A stretch of 64,000 bases of DNA from Paenibacillus campinasensis (GTDB lineage Bacteria; Bacillota; Bacilli; Paenibacillales; Paenibacillaceae), in the NCBI RefSeq assembly GCF_002272015.1, contig NZ_NPBY01000046.1:97216-161215 (forward strand). The letters run 5' to 3'. The notes below the pieces were generated by a model. It made no database searches. It had not been told where the DNA came from and worked only from the letters and a program-made list of their open reading frames with translations. The position numbers and the translations under genes were made by a program. Shown piece after piece: positions 25,977 through 34,961 of this stretch. Within the stretch, counting starts at the first letter, position 1. Each line of letters begins with the position of its first letter.

Positions 25977-26857
25977 TACATTTCAACCTCCTTTTTCTTC
26001 GTTGCTCGAACTTGCAGAAGAGAAATAATAGCAACGATAATAAAGAAGATCATCGCTTTGGCGGAACCGAGCCCGAACCGGCTGATCGTAAACGCTTCCT
26101 CATAAATGTTAAGCGATACGGTCTGCGTGGACTTGAACGGGCCGCCTTCCGTCAGGGACAGGTTCAGGTCAAACAGCTTGAAGGACCAGGAGATGGTGAG
26201 AAAAAGACATACGGTAACCGCGGGCATAATCAGCGGTACAATAACCTTTCGCAGCAATTGGGATCGGCCCGCACCGTCCACCTTGGCCGCTTCAATGAGC
26301 GAGGAGGGGACGTTGTTGATCGCGGAAATGTAAATCACCATCAAATAGCCGGCATTCTGCCACACGAAGACGATGACGATCGCCCAGAAGGCTGTCGTGC
26401 CCGTTCCGAGCCAGGGAAGGGTGAAGAAGGACCACCCGGTCAGCTCCCCGATAGAAGAGAAACCCTGGACAAAAATAAACTGCCAGATAAAACCGAGCAG
26501 CAGTCCCCCGATGACGTGAGGAATAAAGAATACCGCCCGAAGGGTGTTGCGGGCAAACAACCTGCGAGTCAGAATATAGGCAAGTGCAAAACCAAGCAGA
26601 TTGGTCAATATAAGCGCAACAACCGTGAACTTGGCCGTAAACCAGAAAGCATTCAGGAACGAATAGTCGCGGGTGAAGATATGTACGTAGTTTTGGATTC
26701 CGTTCCAACCCACATGACTGGATATTCCATTCCAGCTGGTGAATGAATAATAGATTCCCAGGAAGAAGGGAACCAGCACCATACATAGAAAAAATAGGGC
26801 AGTAGGTCCGACGTAGAGATACTGCTGCAGTAAATGAGATCTTTTGTTTCGGTTCAT
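25976..26857 (-). CDS. ABC sugar importer permease, MalF/LacF type
   Basis: The 293-residue CUT1 permease with six membrane segments has EAA loop SLIEAAKVDGAGRSQLLRKV. ATG 26857 is chosen for GGGAGAGG six bases upstream; the open extension to 26935 has no such signal. It is the first gene of the leftward importer operon. With its partner it forms the channel, which must use an ATPase encoded elsewhere. Confidence 0.9.
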   Translation of the reverse strand: MNRNKRSHLLQQYLYVGPTALFFLCMVLVPFFLGIYYSFTSWNGISSHVGWNGIQNYVHIFTRDYSFLNAFWFTAKFTVVALILTNLLGFALAYILTRRLFARNTLRAVFFIPHVIGGLLLGFIWQFIFVQGFSSIGELTGWSFFTLPWLGTGTTAFWAIVIVFVWQNAGYLMVIYISAINNVPSSLIEAAKVDGAGRSQLLRKVIVPLIMPAVTVCLFLTISWSFKLFDLNLSLTEGGPFKSTQTVSLNIYEEAFTISRFGLGSAKAMIFFIIVAIISLLQVRATKKKEVEM

Positions 26858-27009
26858 CGTTTCCTCTCCCTTCATGAAATAAGCTAACAACCTTAAATAA
26901 ACCGGGTATAAATTGTTTGAATCTCCATTTACCATAATATGGTTGCTCTTCGGATAGAGGTATCCAAACCGTGGAGCAGGAAAATGTTCGCCTATTCATA
27001 AACAACGGG

Positions 27010-27038
27010 TTGACGAACGGTAAAATCCAGGATAAAGT
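27010..27038 (+). promoter_or_regulatory. sigma-A-like promoter of the GIY-YIG gene
   Basis: TTGACG (27010-27015) and TAAAGT (27033-27038) are 17 bases apart. Three AGTAA units spaced 8-9 bases apart follow at 27052-27073, between the promoter and the start codon. Confidence 0.4.
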
Positions 27039-27097
27039 GAATCTTATATTTAGTAATTTAGTAAATTAGTAAATTCATAAGGGTGAGGAGAGTATTC

Positions 27098-27457
27098 ATG
27101 GATAAAGATAAGCGGAAGCAGCTTCTTGAGGAATACAAGCAGATTAAGATTTATATGGGAGTCATCCAAATCAAGAACAAAATCAACGGCAAAATCTACA
27201 TCGACAGCTATCCCAATTTGAAGAACAAATGGTTCACCTTGCGAATGCAGCTGGATATGGGCAGATTTGCGAATGCACAGCTTCAGGAGGACTGGAATGA
27301 ACTCGGGGGCGATGCTTTTGAATATGAGGTGCTGGAGCAGAAAGAAATCGACGAAGTGACCGATATACGTTGGGAAAGAAAGCAAATGCTAAAGCCGTGG
27401 CTAGAGCAGTTGCAGCCTTATGGGGATCGCGGTTACAATAAGCCCCCGGTGAAATGA
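27098..27457 (+). CDS. GIY-YIG nuclease family protein (degenerate core)
   Basis: The 119-residue single-domain protein resembles a Bacillus/Paenibacillus family annotated as GIY-YIG. The usual GIY...YIG reads as GVI...IYID here, so the tyrosine of the first element and the glycine of the second are altered. NKWFTLRMQLDMGRF and FEYEVLE follow in family order. Catalysis is therefore doubtful. ATG 27098 has GAGGAGAG upstream; an in-frame ATG at 27083 lies before that site. It is a lone gene with decayed sequence downstream. Confidence 0.8.
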   Translation: MDKDKRKQLLEEYKQIKIYMGVIQIKNKINGKIYIDSYPNLKNKWFTLRMQLDMGRFANAQLQEDWNELGGDAFEYEVLEQKEIDEVTDIRWERKQMLKPWLEQLQPYGDRGYNKPPVK

Positions 27458-27470
27458 AGCAGACCAATGA

Positions 27471-27671
27471 CTGAGCAGCCAATTCAAGCCTGTAAAGAAG
27501 GACTGGGATGATATCGACCTCATATGGATTGGTATGCTGGAAATGGCATTGGAATATAGCAAGACAGGTTCGGGGAAACATACCCTGTTTATCAACAACT
27601 GGCATCTCAGAAAAATCAGGTCTAAACCGGAACACCTGTTTTACGTACATCCATATGGCGAACTTCTATAA
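27471..27671 (+). pseudogene. remnant of an unidentified coding sequence
   Basis: The frame is open for 66 codons after a stop at 27468 and reads like a real soluble protein (DWDDIDLIWIGMLEM, then HTLFINNWHLRKI, ending HPYGELL). There is no start codon with a ribosome binding site; the first ATG is at 27534. It most likely is the 3' end of a gene whose beginning was lost. I do not recognise the family. Confidence 0.4.
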
Positions 27672-27677
27672 TAAGGC

Positions 27678-27824
27678 ATGACACAAGCATATTCTGCATA
27701 TAGGGATATAACGGAGAATGTGGTTGATGAAGCGAACCCAGTAAGCGATAATATGGATATAACACTGCTTCATGAGGTATGGCTGTCTGGATATTGTGCA
27801 ACAGAAGTGGCTGGCGAGAGGTGA
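27678..27824 (+). CDS. possible small protein of 48 residues (or remnant)
   Basis: An ATG frame begins 6 bases after the previous remnant. The product is acidic, with MTQAYSAYRDITENVVDEA at its start. Only a weak AATAAGG lies upstream. It may be part of the same decayed locus. I saw nothing else in 27825-27919. Confidence 0.25.
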   Translation: MTQAYSAYRDITENVVDEANPVSDNMDITLLHEVWLSGYCATEVAGER

Positions 27825-27919
27825 GACCGCACATCCAAGAGGCCAGCACAGTTCATGAAAAAATAAAGGAGATGTGGGGGAGCTCGTAAATAGCGGGCTA
27901 GGCCTCACGATGTCTAACC

Positions 27920-28351
27920 ATGACGATGAAATTGCTGTTAGCCGTGCTGTTAAGCGTCCCGTTTACCATCATTAATTTTAACGCTTACTTAAAAGGCAAT
28001 GCTCCCTCTGCCGTTCACGTCCTAAGTACCGGGCTGTTTCTGCTTGTATGGTTGGCATGGGCGTTCTATTCCGGTCAACAGGACAGAAAGCCTTCTCTAT
28101 TTATCAGATTCAGCTCTGTATACGGCCTTATCTCGATCATTGGTGTGTTCCTCATGTATTTCGTCGAAGCCTGGATCATTGCAGTGCCTGTAGGGATTAT
28201 TATTCTAGGCCCAGTCTATGGACTGAGACATTTCATGCCGACGCTGCCGTATGAAGCATTCGGTTACGCTTGTGTCCTTATCGTGTATGCGGCCAGCCTG
28301 ATCGGTGCCTTTATTGGCGAGCTTTCTAGTAAAAGGTCGGCAAAAGCGTAA
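27920..28351 (+). CDS. four-helix membrane protein, unrecognised
   Basis: The 143-residue product has four hydrophobic segments (about 4-20, 33-50, 65-100 in two parts, 115-135) with short loops and a basic C-terminus. There is no clear ribosome binding site before the ATG (GATGTCTAACC); an in-frame ATG two codons on is equally poor, so expression may be low. No family was recognised. Confidence 0.6.
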   Translation: MTMKLLLAVLLSVPFTIINFNAYLKGNAPSAVHVLSTGLFLLVWLAWAFYSGQQDRKPSLFIRFSSVYGLISIIGVFLMYFVEAWIIAVPVGIIILGPVYGLRHFMPTLPYEAFGYACVLIVYAASLIGAFIGELSSKRSAKA

Positions 28352-28489
28352 AGGGAAGGATTTTCACGAAGTTACGGAGCACTAAGGTACTCAGAAGCTT
28401 GTTGAAAAACAGCCGTTCTATGAAAATTAAACTCTTGGAATGAATGGAAATATGTTGTATCATAAGCTTAATTACATACGGAATAGAGG

Positions 28490-28537
28490 AAGCACCTCTG
28501 GCATGGGCCTATCGCCTGTGTCGGGGGTGCTTTTTTT
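28490..28537 (+). terminator. intrinsic terminator / possible attenuator before the WxL cluster
   Basis: AAGCACC (28490-28496) pairs with GGTGCTT (28526-28532); an inner GGC/GCC pairing fills part of the long loop, and seven T follow. It lies 55 bases before the first WxL-cluster gene, so it either ends the membrane-protein transcript or sits in the leader. I looked for a cyclic-di-GMP riboswitch core and did not see one. Confidence 0.6.
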
Positions 28538-28592
28538 GTTGTCCATGGATGGATTGCTTATGAATACTGAACTTAGTCGAGAGGTGAATGGA

Positions 28593-29885
28593 ATGAAATC
28601 CAAATCTTTGTTACTTACATGTGGGTTAACGGTGCTGTTTATGCTGTGGCTTCTTTCACTGATAAGCTCGCCATCTTATGCAAGCCAGGCTGCAATTCCG
28701 GCGCAGGCTCCGAAGGCATCATTCTGGTTTGCACCCAGCGCCAAGGAAGCCCGGAACGGACTTGGTTATTACCGTGAAGACGTTATGCCCGGGGAAACCA
28801 AGGATTACAAATTCTATGTTAAAAATCTGGAGAATACTGAGCTCAGCTTGAAAATATACGCCACTGATCCGATCCCGCTTCAAAACGGCGGCAAGGATTT
28901 CAAGTCGTATAATGCGGGGGTGACCCATGCTGGAGCCTGGTTGCATCCTCAGGGCCCCAAGGACATTACCCTTGGCCCGAATGAGATGCGAGAGTATACA
29001 TACAGAGCATCCATTCCCGATGACCTGGAGCCCGGACAGCATATTGCCGTTGTCGCGGTGTCGGAATATAACGAGTTTCAGGGACCAGCCGTTGAGACCA
29101 ACATGGTAAACACAACAGTCGCACCGGATATTGAGAACCAAAGCGGACTATGGATTGTCATGGACTACGAACTCGAGAAGGCCCGGCACGGATTGGCGAT
29201 TCATTCCTTCAAGCATGATTATATTGCAACGGGGGAATCGCGGTTCACAGTGTCTCTGGAGAATACGGGCACGATTTTGGAGCAGCCCACCGGTTATCTG
29301 GAGATACGCGACACTTCAAAAAATATCATATACCGCAATGATTACGAAGCCGGCTCGATCTATTACGGAACCACAGCCAGCATGGTCAGCATCGCCAGGG
29401 GCAAGCTCCTGATGCCTGGGGAGTATGAAGCCTACTTTGAGGCGAATTATGCGGGTCAAAAAGCGTGGAGGATGTTTAAGTTTACCGTTACTCCAGAGGC
29501 AAAGAATGAAGCACAGGCATTAATGGAGTATGCGGGGAAAATCGAAGTCGACGGCGGGATTCCAGATTGGTTGAGATCTGTTCTTATTGCTGGCGTCATC
29601 CTGATATCCATTCTTGTACTCCTGTTGTTATGGTTACTGGTCAAACGGAAGAAGGGGGACCTTGAAGAACGGATCAGCAGATATATGAACAAAGGCTATT
29701 CCTTTGAAAGGACCAGGAGAAAAGTACAGCTTGATCGTACAACATTCACCCTCTATGTGGTGAAGCTTGGATACATAGCGGAAGGGGAAGAACCGAAATG
29801 GAATCAGACGCTTAATACAAGTCAGGCAATGGAGCTATCCCACAACCTGAAAGGGGATGATGACAATGTAATGAAAGGAGCTTAA
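28593..29885 (+). CDS. WxL-cluster membrane protein with DUF916-type peptidoglycan-binding domain
   Basis: The 430-residue protein has a signal peptide or anchor at about 5-28. A DUF916-like domain follows (about 45-150; ASFWFAPSAKEARNG, DVMPGETKDYKFYVKNLEN). A second Ig-like domain covers about 185-310. A membrane helix lies at about 325-350, then a basic cytoplasmic tail of about 80 residues. This is the layout of WxL-interacting proteins, which hold WxL proteins at the cell surface. The ATG at 28593 follows GAGGTGAATGG; earlier in-frame starts run through the terminator hairpin and are unlikely. The cytoplasmic tail is longer than I expect for the family. Confidence 0.82.
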   Translation: MKSKSLLLTCGLTVLFMLWLLSLISSPSYASQAAIPAQAPKASFWFAPSAKEARNGLGYYREDVMPGETKDYKFYVKNLENTELSLKIYATDPIPLQNGGKDFKSYNAGVTHAGAWLHPQGPKDITLGPNEMREYTYRASIPDDLEPGQHIAVVAVSEYNEFQGPAVETNMVNTTVAPDIENQSGLWIVMDYELEKARHGLAIHSFKHDYIATGESRFTVSLENTGTILEQPTGYLEIRDTSKNIIYRNDYEAGSIYYGTTASMVSIARGKLLMPGEYEAYFEANYAGQKAWRMFKFTVTPEAKNEAQALMEYAGKIEVDGGIPDWLRSVLIAGVILISILVLLLLWLLVKRKKGDLEERISRYMNKGYSFERTRRKVQLDRTTFTLYVVKLGYIAEGEEPKWNQTLNTSQAMELSHNLKGDDDNVMKGA

Positions 29886-29944
29886 CGAATGAAAAAACAT
29901 TGGGGTTTCGAAAGTACATTTAAATGAAATTGGAGGTTGGGTTC

Positions 29945-32900
29945 ATGGTTCAACGACAAAGGCGATCATCCTTTCAACGGACACTTTCCGTTGTGCTAGC
30001 TGCGGTATTATTCGCTCCTGCGCTTCTGCTCCAGGGTACGAATACAGCTCAGGGAGCTGGTTATGGGAATATTGATGGTACAACCTATGAGTACGATCAA
30101 ATTTCCAAAGGTACTCAGACACAAATTCATTTAAGCGATGGAAGAACGATTGGGGTCAATACCGGGAGTAATCTGCCCGTCGATTCAAAATTCATTACAC
30201 ATGACCATAATGCCAAACGAATCTTTACAGCTGGCGCACACAATGGTTTTACAACGAACATGCAGATCAAGCTGATGAACAATGGGGACCTATTGATTCG
30301 TACAAATAATAACCCTTTAACACTCCGCGATACGAACGTCGTTGATTTTGCATACTTGGATGGTCGTGGGGAACATACGAGCATGCAATTGCAAACGATG
30401 AGTTGGTTTTCGTTAAAAGCGGATGGCAGCGTATATGCCTTTGGTGGGGGAACCAACGGACAGCTAGGTACCGGCACAAAGTCAGATAAAACCGCCCCGA
30501 CCGAGGTCATTAACCCGGATACGGACACTCCATTGACGGGTGTAAGGAAATTTATTCAACTCAATTATAACAATGTGCTTCTTGTCACGGATGGACAAGT
30601 ATATAAGATCGGAAGAGCTTTTAATTCGGATTCCTTTCATGATGCTAAGCCGATTAACATAACTAGGATGTTTCCAGCGTTTACATCTGCGGATGATTTC
30701 GAAATGGGATACTTGCATAAGGATGTTGGCAGACATGCTTTGTGGCAGGATTATTCAGCGAACCAAACTATCCAACCCTTATTGGACATGCGATATTTTA
30801 AAATTAACGGCTCCTACTATACGTTAACTGACTCTGCTCAACCGGCACCTTATATGACAAAATTGGGCAGATACGGTTACGACGAACTTCGCTCAACACA
30901 GCTATACCCGCTTCCAGTCTCCAACGCAGAAAATGTAACCAGAGCGTTAACTGATTTTAAAGCTATAGGGAATGCGTCTCTTTCAACAAGATTAGATAAC
31001 ACGTTCTTCGAATTGCAGTCTAATGGGGACCTTGTGTCATGGGGGATTCCAATTGGAAATATGGGGTATAGTTCCGGAAACTATAACGCGAGCAAAACTT
31101 TAATTGCTTCTAGTGTTGTCAAATACTTAGTTGCACCGCATACTTCTTCATCGGTCGTCATTATTTTGCAGGACAACGGCAGGGTATACGCATTGGGCAG
31201 CAACGGGAATGATCCAGCCAACTTGGGCACGGGGAATATCGGTTCCTTAACCGGAATTCGAGGGAAGCTTACGGTTCCTACTCCAATCGAAGGAACAGAC
31301 AACGAAGTCAAAGATATAGTCGACATTGCTGCTTCTTACAACCATTTATATGCGCTACGTGACAATGGTGAGGTCTATGTTATTTCGAATACACAATACG
31401 GCAAAATAAATAATGTACGTTATGTCGGGCTGCTGGAAGTTCCTCCAACATATACTGGGACTGATGCTAGAAATGAAGTATACGGAATCGGAGAAGATGG
31501 TAATTTGTATTACTTCCAAGGATCCAGCCCGGTTATGCAGAGTGGAGTAACTGGCATCTACCCGTCCGGCTATACGCCTGTGCCAGCAATGATAGACAAG
31601 CCTATAGAGTCCCTCTCTTACGATAAATTCGAGAATTCTGTCGTCACCCTGGATTACCCAGCTTCAGCAACGATCAAAGAGTATTCTATGGACAACGGCG
31701 TCACTTGGGTGAACTACACTCATCCGATTGTAGTCACTTCCGTCGGATCTGTGACGATTCATGCACGAGCAGGTTTAGATACCGGCACCAATATCATCTA
31801 CAGTGATCCACTCATTATGAACATCAGCAATGATCCAATCGAGATTCCGGTGGGTTACCCTAAATTGCTTGAGCAAGATGGGGTTGTGACCGTTGATACC
31901 GGAGCGATTGATTTGAGCCGGGTACAAGTTCAAGTGGAGGTAAACGGCCAGGTATCCGACTACGTATCGCCGATCCAGTTAATGAATGGTAACCATACGG
32001 TTTCTGCAATCATTCTTAATGCCTTTGGAGCCGAGCTAGCAAGGGTCACTGATAACATCAATGTGTCACCGGCTACTCCAGGCGTGCTGACGGCACCTAT
32101 TGGCCATCTGGGTGATGTCGATTCGAACGATCAGCGGTCCTTATCATTTAGCTTTAATCCAACCCAAGGGTTCCTCCAGCTCCAGCATGATCACGGCCTT
32201 TGGGTGGACGAGCCTGACATTTTCAACCATTATACGGGCTCATCGTTTGATCCCGACTCTACGGAGCGGAAGTACACCTTCATGATTCCTAACGTCATTG
32301 GTTCCGTATATAAAGCACGTGTCACAGACGGGGTGAATGTCAGTGCCGAGACGACGCTTGTGGTCACAGGCGTAGTCTATGATCCTGCATTCCTTCGTGA
32401 CGCGAACGATAAACTGGTGATTGATTTCTCCAATCTTCCAACAGGCAACTGGATGAAAGAATACTCTCTCGATCATGGCGGAAATTATCATGAATATGTT
32501 GGTCCGATTGACGTCGGGGCTCATCTTCCGATCAAAATCAGAGTCTTGGATTCGTCAACGGGATATATTCTGACAGACAAAGAATATATCACACCCGCCT
32601 TAAATGGCGCTAATCCGAATCCGAGTCCGGGTGTAGACCCAACCTGGGGAACCGAGGTAACGGCAGCGGATCAGGAAGCGATTCTAAACGTCATAGGCGG
32701 GGGGCTTTCTTCACAGTTTCATGGTTTGCTGCTGGACAACATCGAAATCCAGACCGTCCATGATTACCAGATGATCAACAGTGTCACGAGTGCGCTGCTT
32801 GAAGATAGTACCGGCCAAGGTGATGGCTGGACGTATTCCTTGTCGATCACCGACTTTGTGAGTGATCCAGTTCTTGACACCGGCTTAAACACCTCGGATC

Positions 32901-33214
32901 TCATAGTTAAGATTCCATCTTCGTCTCTGAGTGTGGATGTGAAATCTGCAAAAGTTCTTGCCGGTTCACCAGATCAAGTTGCTAGAACAGGGAATTATAT
33001 TTTGGGTGCTCAAAAACAAGCCTTGGCACAAGCCGAACCATTCCATGGAATGGGTTACTACGATATTCCTATGGATTTTACATTCCGCGTCCCTAGCTCG
33101 GTGGAAGTCGTCTCGGCAGGAGCGGGAAGTGCACATCAGGCAGGAGACAGAGTCGGTTTGAGAGTGGGCGTATACAGATCCCTGTTCACCTTCTCTTTGG
33201 CCAAAGGAATTTGA
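29945..33214 (+). CDS. large secreted RCC1-repeat protein with WxL-like C-terminal domain
   Basis: The 1,089-residue exported protein has a signal peptide ending near AQGAG (residue about 38). Residues about 75-500 have RCC1-like repeats (ADGSVYAFGGGTNGQLGTG, DNGRVYALGSNGND) that are more diverged than those of the SLH protein. About 570-880 contain Ig-like domains with two chitobiase-type EYSxDxG repeats. A short Pro/Asn linker lies near 890-899. The last 190 residues have GWTYSLSITDF and a final YRSLFTFSL, corresponding to the proximal and distal motifs of WxL wall-binding domains. ATG 29945 has TGGAGG upstream; an ATG at 29924 precedes it. It likely binds the wall through the WxL-like domain and displays the propeller. 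Confidence 0.8.
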   Translation: MVQRQRRSSFQRTLSVVLAAVLFAPALLLQGTNTAQGAGYGNIDGTTYEYDQISKGTQTQIHLSDGRTIGVNTGSNLPVDSKFITHDHNAKRIFTAGAHNGFTTNMQIKLMNNGDLLIRTNNNPLTLRDTNVVDFAYLDGRGEHTSMQLQTMSWFSLKADGSVYAFGGGTNGQLGTGTKSDKTAPTEVINPDTDTPLTGVRKFIQLNYNNVLLVTDGQVYKIGRAFNSDSFHDAKPINITRMFPAFTSADDFEMGYLHKDVGRHALWQDYSANQTIQPLLDMRYFKINGSYYTLTDSAQPAPYMTKLGRYGYDELRSTQLYPLPVSNAENVTRALTDFKAIGNASLSTRLDNTFFELQSNGDLVSWGIPIGNMGYSSGNYNASKTLIASSVVKYLVAPHTSSSVVIILQDNGRVYALGSNGNDPANLGTGNIGSLTGIRGKLTVPTPIEGTDNEVKDIVDIAASYNHLYALRDNGEVYVISNTQYGKINNVRYVGLLEVPPTYTGTDARNEVYGIGEDGNLYYFQGSSPVMQSGVTGIYPSGYTPVPAMIDKPIESLSYDKFENSVVTLDYPASATIKEYSMDNGVTWVNYTHPIVVTSVGSVTIHARAGLDTGTNIIYSDPLIMNISNDPIEIPVGYPKLLEQDGVVTVDTGAIDLSRVQVQVEVNGQVSDYVSPIQLMNGNHTVSAIILNAFGAELARVTDNINVSPATPGVLTAPIGHLGDVDSNDQRSLSFSFNPTQGFLQLQHDHGLWVDEPDIFNHYTGSSFDPDSTERKYTFMIPNVIGSVYKARVTDGVNVSAETTLVVTGVVYDPAFLRDANDKLVIDFSNLPTGNWMKEYSLDHGGNYHEYVGPIDVGAHLPIKIRVLDSSTGYILTDKEYITPALNGANPNPSPGVDPTWGTEVTAADQEAILNVIGGGLSSQFHGLLLDNIEIQTVHDYQMINSVTSALLEDSTGQGDGWTYSLSITDFVSDPVLDTGLNTSDLIVKIPSSSLSVDVKSAKVLAGSPDQVARTGNYILGAQKQALAQAEPFHGMGYYDIPMDFTFRVPSSVEVVSAGAGSAHQAGDRVGLRVGVYRSLFTFSLAKGI

Positions 33215-33286
33215 TTGCAGGAGGGGAATGAGCGCATGCCCAACCTGCCTAACCATTCCTGAAAAAGAAACGATGGAGGAAATAAT

Positions 33287-33895
33287 ATGATAAGTCGGTA
33301 TAAGAAGATGCTGCTTTGCACTATGAGTATGTCTGTATTGCTGCTTTCTCTGGGTACTTCCACCTTTGCAGCTGACGTGTCGGAACAAAAGCTGGAGGTT
33401 GTCGGCTCGGGGTTAAGGGCTTTTCAAACGCCTCTGAAATTTGATGACATACGCCTGGATGTCAAACAGGCTCAGTCATCACAAGCGGAGACAATGATGA
33501 CGGTCGTTGATGGAAGAGGTACTGACGCTGGTTATACAGTCAGTATGAGCTCTACCGATTTTGAAATCGAGAAAGTAATCAATGGTGTCCTGGAAAAATT
33601 CTACATTCCCGCATCAGCGGTTGAGGTAACGACAGCGTATAAAGGGCCGGTAACCGGTGCTCCTATCCATTTTGGTTCGGGACAGGGGACGCTGGTGTCT
33701 CAACTTGTTCTCTCGAATGCATCGCAGGCCATTATACAAGCCAGACCGTCCTTCGGCGGAGGAACGCATCAGTTCGAGGTTCGTTATGATCTCAAATTGC
33801 CTCAAACGATTAGCAAGCAGGATGGCACGAAGGTTGGGGTATTACAAGGCTCTTATAGAGCACGCTTTACCTATAAAGCAACTTCCGGCATTTAA
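33287..33895 (+). CDS. small WxL-like secreted protein
   Basis: The 202-residue exported protein has a signal peptide ending STFAA (about residue 29) and one domain that parallels the C-terminus of the preceding protein: MTVVDGRGTDAGYTVSMSS for the proximal motif and YRARFTYKA at the very end. The tryptophan that names the family is replaced by tyrosine. GGAGG lies 7 bases before the ATG. It closes the three-gene cluster and would be a wall-bound companion of the propeller protein. Confidence 0.75.
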   Translation: MISRYKKMLLCTMSMSVLLLSLGTSTFAADVSEQKLEVVGSGLRAFQTPLKFDDIRLDVKQAQSSQAETMMTVVDGRGTDAGYTVSMSSTDFEIEKVINGVLEKFYIPASAVEVTTAYKGPVTGAPIHFGSGQGTLVSQLVLSNASQAIIQARPSFGGGTHQFEVRYDLKLPQTISKQDGTKVGVLQGSYRARFTYKATSGI

Positions 33896-33904
33896 TATTT
33901 CCCA

Positions 33905-33934
33905 AGGAGGGCGAGTTCGCCCTCTTTGTTTTTA
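33905..33934. terminator. bidirectional terminator between the WxL cluster and the SDR gene
   Basis: GAGGGCG and CGCCCTC (33907-33924) with a 4-base loop are followed by TTTGTTTTT on the plus strand; it also ends the leftward SDR transcript. Confidence 0.7.
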
Positions 33935-34783
33935 TGTCTGCAAATATTCGTGCTTGTAAATCGCATGCATTCTCTCCAAAATACGAGGCGCTTGATCGAT
34001 ATATTTCAACTCCATCATCCGATTGTTGGATATAAACACCCCCGTCTTATCCCGGTGTTGTCCAAGAGCGCCTTCATACAATTTGTCCGCACCATGGGCT
34101 GGAGGAGGAAAGAACAGCTTCATTAACATGTGGACCAGAACAGGCAGTCCGGACGTTTTCCCTTTTCGGATCGTATTGTTGCTCCCGGGATCGACGCTGC
34201 GAATCTTAATGTTATCCAGGGCAAGCTGAGGGGCAATGGCGTGTGTCCATAGCGAAAGTCCCAGCTTAGAACTGGCGTAAGGTCCGATCAGTTTACGGAA
34301 GGTCCTGGGCTCCTCCAGAATTTCCAGACTAAACTTCTTCGTCATCCGAAGCACTGCAGATGAAGTGTTAATGACCGTTTTCAAACGGCCGTGCTTTAGT
34401 AGATCCTTTAGCTCCATCAGAATGATATACGGTACTACCGTCATCAGTTCATAATGCTTCTCACGTCCTTGTGGTGAATAAGCCAGCTCCGGGAAGCTGC
34501 CGCCGGCATTATTGAACATAATATCAATCTGCTGCTCGCTGGTTCGAATGGTATGCAGTGTGGTTCTCAAGCTGGCGTAATCCGTAAGGTCTGTGACTTG
34601 ATAAAGACGAAGCTGTTTGCTCAAGAGCGCTTGCTGGATGAACGAGTCCTCAGGCGAAAAGGCTGAGCGGTTCAAGGCGGCCACCTGCCAGCCTTCGGAC
34701 AGCAGTTTCTTCGTTAACGCCAAGCCGATCCCGGCGTTAGCTCCTGTAATCAGTGCGGTAAATCCTTGCTGGTGAGTGTTCAT
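33932..34783 (-). CDS. short-chain dehydrogenase/reductase
   Basis: This 283-residue NAD(P)-dependent SDR has cofactor motif TGANAGIG (residues 14-21), the NNAG strand near 92, a Ser in the INTSSAVLRM segment and the catalytic YASSK. The protein is at the long end of classical SDRs and its C-terminal part resembles WW-domain-oxidoreductase-like bacterial members. AGGAGGAAGAAGAGACC precedes the ATG. It is transcribed divergently from a MerR gene, and its promoter carries a MerR-type operator, so induction by that regulator (aldehyde or electrophile stress is typical) is inferred. Confidence 0.9.
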   Translation of the reverse strand: MNTHQQGFTALITGANAGIGLALTKKLLSEGWQVAALNRSAFSPEDSFIQQALLSKQLRLYQVTDLTDYASLRTTLHTIRTSEQQIDIMFNNAGGSFPELAYSPQGREKHYELMTVVPYIILMELKDLLKHGRLKTVINTSSAVLRMTKKFSLEILEEPRTFRKLIGPYASSKLGLSLWTHAIAPQLALDNIKIRSVDPGSNNTIRKGKTSGLPVLVHMLMKLFFPPPAHGADKLYEGALGQHRDKTGVFISNNRMMELKYIDQAPRILERMHAIYKHEYLQT

Positions 34784-34831
34784 GGTCTCTTCTTCCTCCT
34801 AAGATAGGGACATTTCCCCGTGATTTCACAC

Positions 34832-34862
34832 ATTGTAGAACTTGGAGTCGACTCCAAGTCAA
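34832..34862 (-). promoter_or_regulatory. MerR-type promoter/operator of the SDR gene
   Basis: On the minus strand TTGACT (34862-34857) and TACAAT (34837-34832) are 19 bases apart, the long spacing used by MerR activators. The spacer and flanks contain the perfect dyad CTTGGAGTCGACTCCAAG (34841-34858). Confidence 0.8.
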
Positions 34863-34901
34863 GAAGTGAAATGTAGTTCTCGCGGATAAGGGAGAAGAGA
34901 G

Positions 34902-34930
34902 TTGACTTAGAGCCAGCTCCAAGATATATT
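34902..34930 (+). promoter_or_regulatory. merR promoter with second MerR operator
   Basis: TTGACT (34902-34907) and TATATT (34925-34930) are 17 bases apart. Between them CTTAGAGCCAGCTCCAAG (34906-34923) is a one-mismatch dyad of the same type as in the SDR promoter, which implies autoregulation. Confidence 0.65.
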
Positions 34931-34961
34931 GCACATAACATAATTTTTAGGAGGGAATCGG

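Noticed and set aside
26012..26746. Rightward 244-codon frame over the MalF-type permease
   Set aside because: Shadow of the permease gene, highly charged, no ribosome binding site.
28352..28592. Cyclic-di-GMP riboswitch before the WxL cluster
   Set aside because: RCC1/adhesin genes are often preceded by one, so I looked, but the conserved core pairing is absent; only a terminator is seen.
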